DNA of 64,000 nucleotides, taken from contig NZ_JACLAW010000007.1 of assembly GCF_014230315.1 (NCBI RefSeq), positions 176,001 to 240,000 of the forward strand, read 5' to 3'. This stretch comes from Novosphingobium flavum. GTDB taxonomy: Bacteria > Pseudomonadota > Alphaproteobacteria > Sphingomonadales > Sphingomonadaceae. Below the pieces are notes generated by a model. That model had not been told where the DNA came from. It saw only the letters and a program-made list of their open reading frames with translations, and did no database searches. Position numbers and translations under genes: made by a program. Every line of letters starts with the position of its first letter. The first letter of the stretch is position 1. This document shows positions 62,958 to 64,000 of the stretch, in pieces.

Positions 62958-63953
62958 TCAGATCCCCGCGAGACTGAGGGCGACGCGGGTGGCCGCACCG
63001 ACGTGGCCATGGCGCGCGAGCCGGCCAGCGAGGCGCCAGAGCGGCGCGCGCTGCGCGGCGGGCAGGGCGCGGATATGGTCGATCAGCAAACCCTGTCCCT
63101 CTCCGGCAAGGGCGGCGGGCTGCCAGGCGAGACGTTCGACCAGTTCGCCGCGCAGGCGCTCGCCAAGGCCCGGTTCATTGAAGAGGCCGTCCAGCTCCGG
63201 CAGCGACGGGATCTGCGTGCCTGGTGCGATGGGATCAGGCTCTCCGCGCTGGCGCCGGACATGGGCTTCCCAGCTGACCGCGACATTGAGCGCCTGTTCG
63301 ACCGCGTGACGCTGGCTGACCTGGCCCGGATAGACGCGGTAGCGGATCAGCCGTTCGGGCAGGTTGGCCATCGTGGTCCGCCCGGCCAGCCGCAGCCACA
63401 GGTCGTGATCCTCGCAGTGGCGGTAGGAGGAGTGATAGCCGCCGGTCGCGCGCAGCAGTTCGGTGCGGGCCATGACCGACGGGTGACAGAACAGGGGCCC
63501 GGTGCGGAGCAGGGCGGCCAGCTCGGCATGGGTGAGGGGCTTTTCCCCGCCCTTGCCGAGCGGGCGGTCATGCTCGTCGATCAGTTCGGCCCAGGTGCCG
63601 ACGATCCCGCATCCGGAATGGGCGGCAAGGTGAGCGACCTGACGGGCGAAGCGTTCTGGGCGGCAGATGTCATCGCCGTCCATCCGGGCGAAGAGCGGGG
63701 CCCGGGCCTCGGCGATGAGTTGGTTGAGGCTGGCGACGAGGCCGCGGTTCTCTCGCAGGATCGGCCGAATGCGCGGATCGGAGGCGGCATGGGCCGCGAT
63801 GATCGCGTCCGAGCCGTCGGTCGAGCCGTCGTCGACGATCAGGAACTCGAAGTCGGTGAAGGTCTGGGTGCGCACGCTGCCAATCGCCGCGTCGAGGTGG
63901 CGGGCATTGTTGAAGACGCTGAGAGCGACGGTAATGGCGGGTGAGGCGGCCAT
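62958..63953 (-). CDS. Family 2 glycosyltransferase
   Basis: A 331-aa GT-A enzyme: AITVALSVFNNARHLDAAIGSV at the start, FLIVDDGSTDGSD near 37, and the metal-binding DxD in FARMDGDDICRPERF near 92. The H-E-D-H-D-like catalytic segment reads HCEDHDLWLRL near 184. It transfers a sugar to a polysaccharide precursor and heads the visible part of the surface-polysaccharide operon. Confidence 0.9.
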   Translation of the reverse strand: MAASPAITVALSVFNNARHLDAAIGSVRTQTFTDFEFLIVDDGSTDGSDAIIAAHAASDPRIRPILRENRGLVASLNQLIAEARAPLFARMDGDDICRPERFARQVAHLAAHSGCGIVGTWAELIDEHDRPLGKGGEKPLTHAELAALLRTGPLFCHPSVMARTELLRATGGYHSSYRHCEDHDLWLRLAGRTTMANLPERLIRYRVYPGQVSQRHAVEQALNVAVSWEAHVRRQRGEPDPIAPGTQIPSLPELDGLFNEPGLGERLRGELVERLAWQPAALAGEGQGLLIDHIRALPAAQRAPLWRLAGRLARHGHVGAATRVALSLAGI

Positions 63954-63964
63954 CGGCGAGGGGC

Positions 63965-64000
63965 TCAGGCCGCGAAAGTCAGGGTGAGGGTAGCGGCAAG
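63965..64000 (-). CDS. Partial CDS at the right edge (C-terminal end only)
   Basis: An open frame ending in L-A-A-T-L-T-L-T-F-A-A-stop lies 11 bp before the GT2 start and runs out of the window. The spacing fits another gene of the polysaccharide operon, but only 11 codons are visible. Confidence 0.35.
   Translation of the reverse strand, partial: LAATLTLTFAA

Overview
The window is about 64 kb of a GC-rich alphaproteobacterial chromosome, almost certainly a sphingomonad and most likely Novosphingobium. The reasons are an Atm1-type ABC exporter that closely resembles the Novosphingobium aromaticivorans Atm1 sequence as I remember it, two TonB-dependent receptors with secreted esterases, lignin-type aromatic catabolism families (LigJ, LigM/DesA, LigB-like), and sphingomonad-style housekeeping genes. 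No phage, plasmid, conjugation or CRISPR genes are present.

0-13.5 kb: a nine-gene minus-strand cluster for aromatic ring cleavage. In transcription order it encodes a 4,5-dihydroxyphthalate decarboxylase-like protein, a LigJ-type 4-oxalomesaconate hydratase, a Rieske oxygenase, a COG3618 amidohydrolase, an MFS anion symporter, a LigB-type extradiol dioxygenase, an HpcH/HpaI aldolase, a thiamine-diphosphate enzyme and a second decarboxylase-like protein. A divergent LysR regulator with two DNA-binding domains sits at its head, followed by an aldehyde dehydrogenase. 13.8-24.8 kb: uptake and hydrolysis genes (TonB receptor, carboxylesterase B, dienelactone hydrolase family, MFS, alginate-export-type porin, ceramidase-like protein, secreted alpha/beta hydrolase). 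24.9-28.5 kb: a VanA-like Rieske oxygenase divergent from a second TonB receptor. 28.8-31.4 kb: a roadblock/GTPase module in which one roadblock gene is frameshifted. 31.4-39.6 kb: folD-purU-metF divergent from a LigM/DesA-like tetrahydrofolate-dependent O-demethylase, then a LysR gene and two MFS exporters. The three folate enzymes would recycle methyl-THF to THF plus formate. A shared dyad based on TTGTCGCG occurs upstream of four of these units, which suggests a common regulon for methoxylated or carboxylated aromatics.

39.6-64 kb is mostly housekeeping: tRNA-Ser(GCT), EipA-like DUF1134 protein, aromatic aminotransferase, ribE/ribD, a metallopeptidase/YcgN/SCO operon, ankyrin protein, COQ9, feoAB with a Fur-like box, ssb, YceD, a cytochrome bc1 chaperone, BamE, hslVU, a POT transporter, Atm1, a retropepsin-like protease and a cell-surface polysaccharide cluster (GT2, flippase, GT14) running off the right edge. 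Two points stand out here. One is a GIY-YIG nuclease gene lying between the two arms of a dispersed palindromic repeat. The other is an AT-rich secreted orphan next to ssb.

The aromatic clusters resemble the Sphingobium SYK-6 lignin pathways but lack ligA, ligC, ligI, ligU and ligK, and neither Rieske oxygenase has a reductase in the window. The substrate therefore cannot be assigned from sequence.
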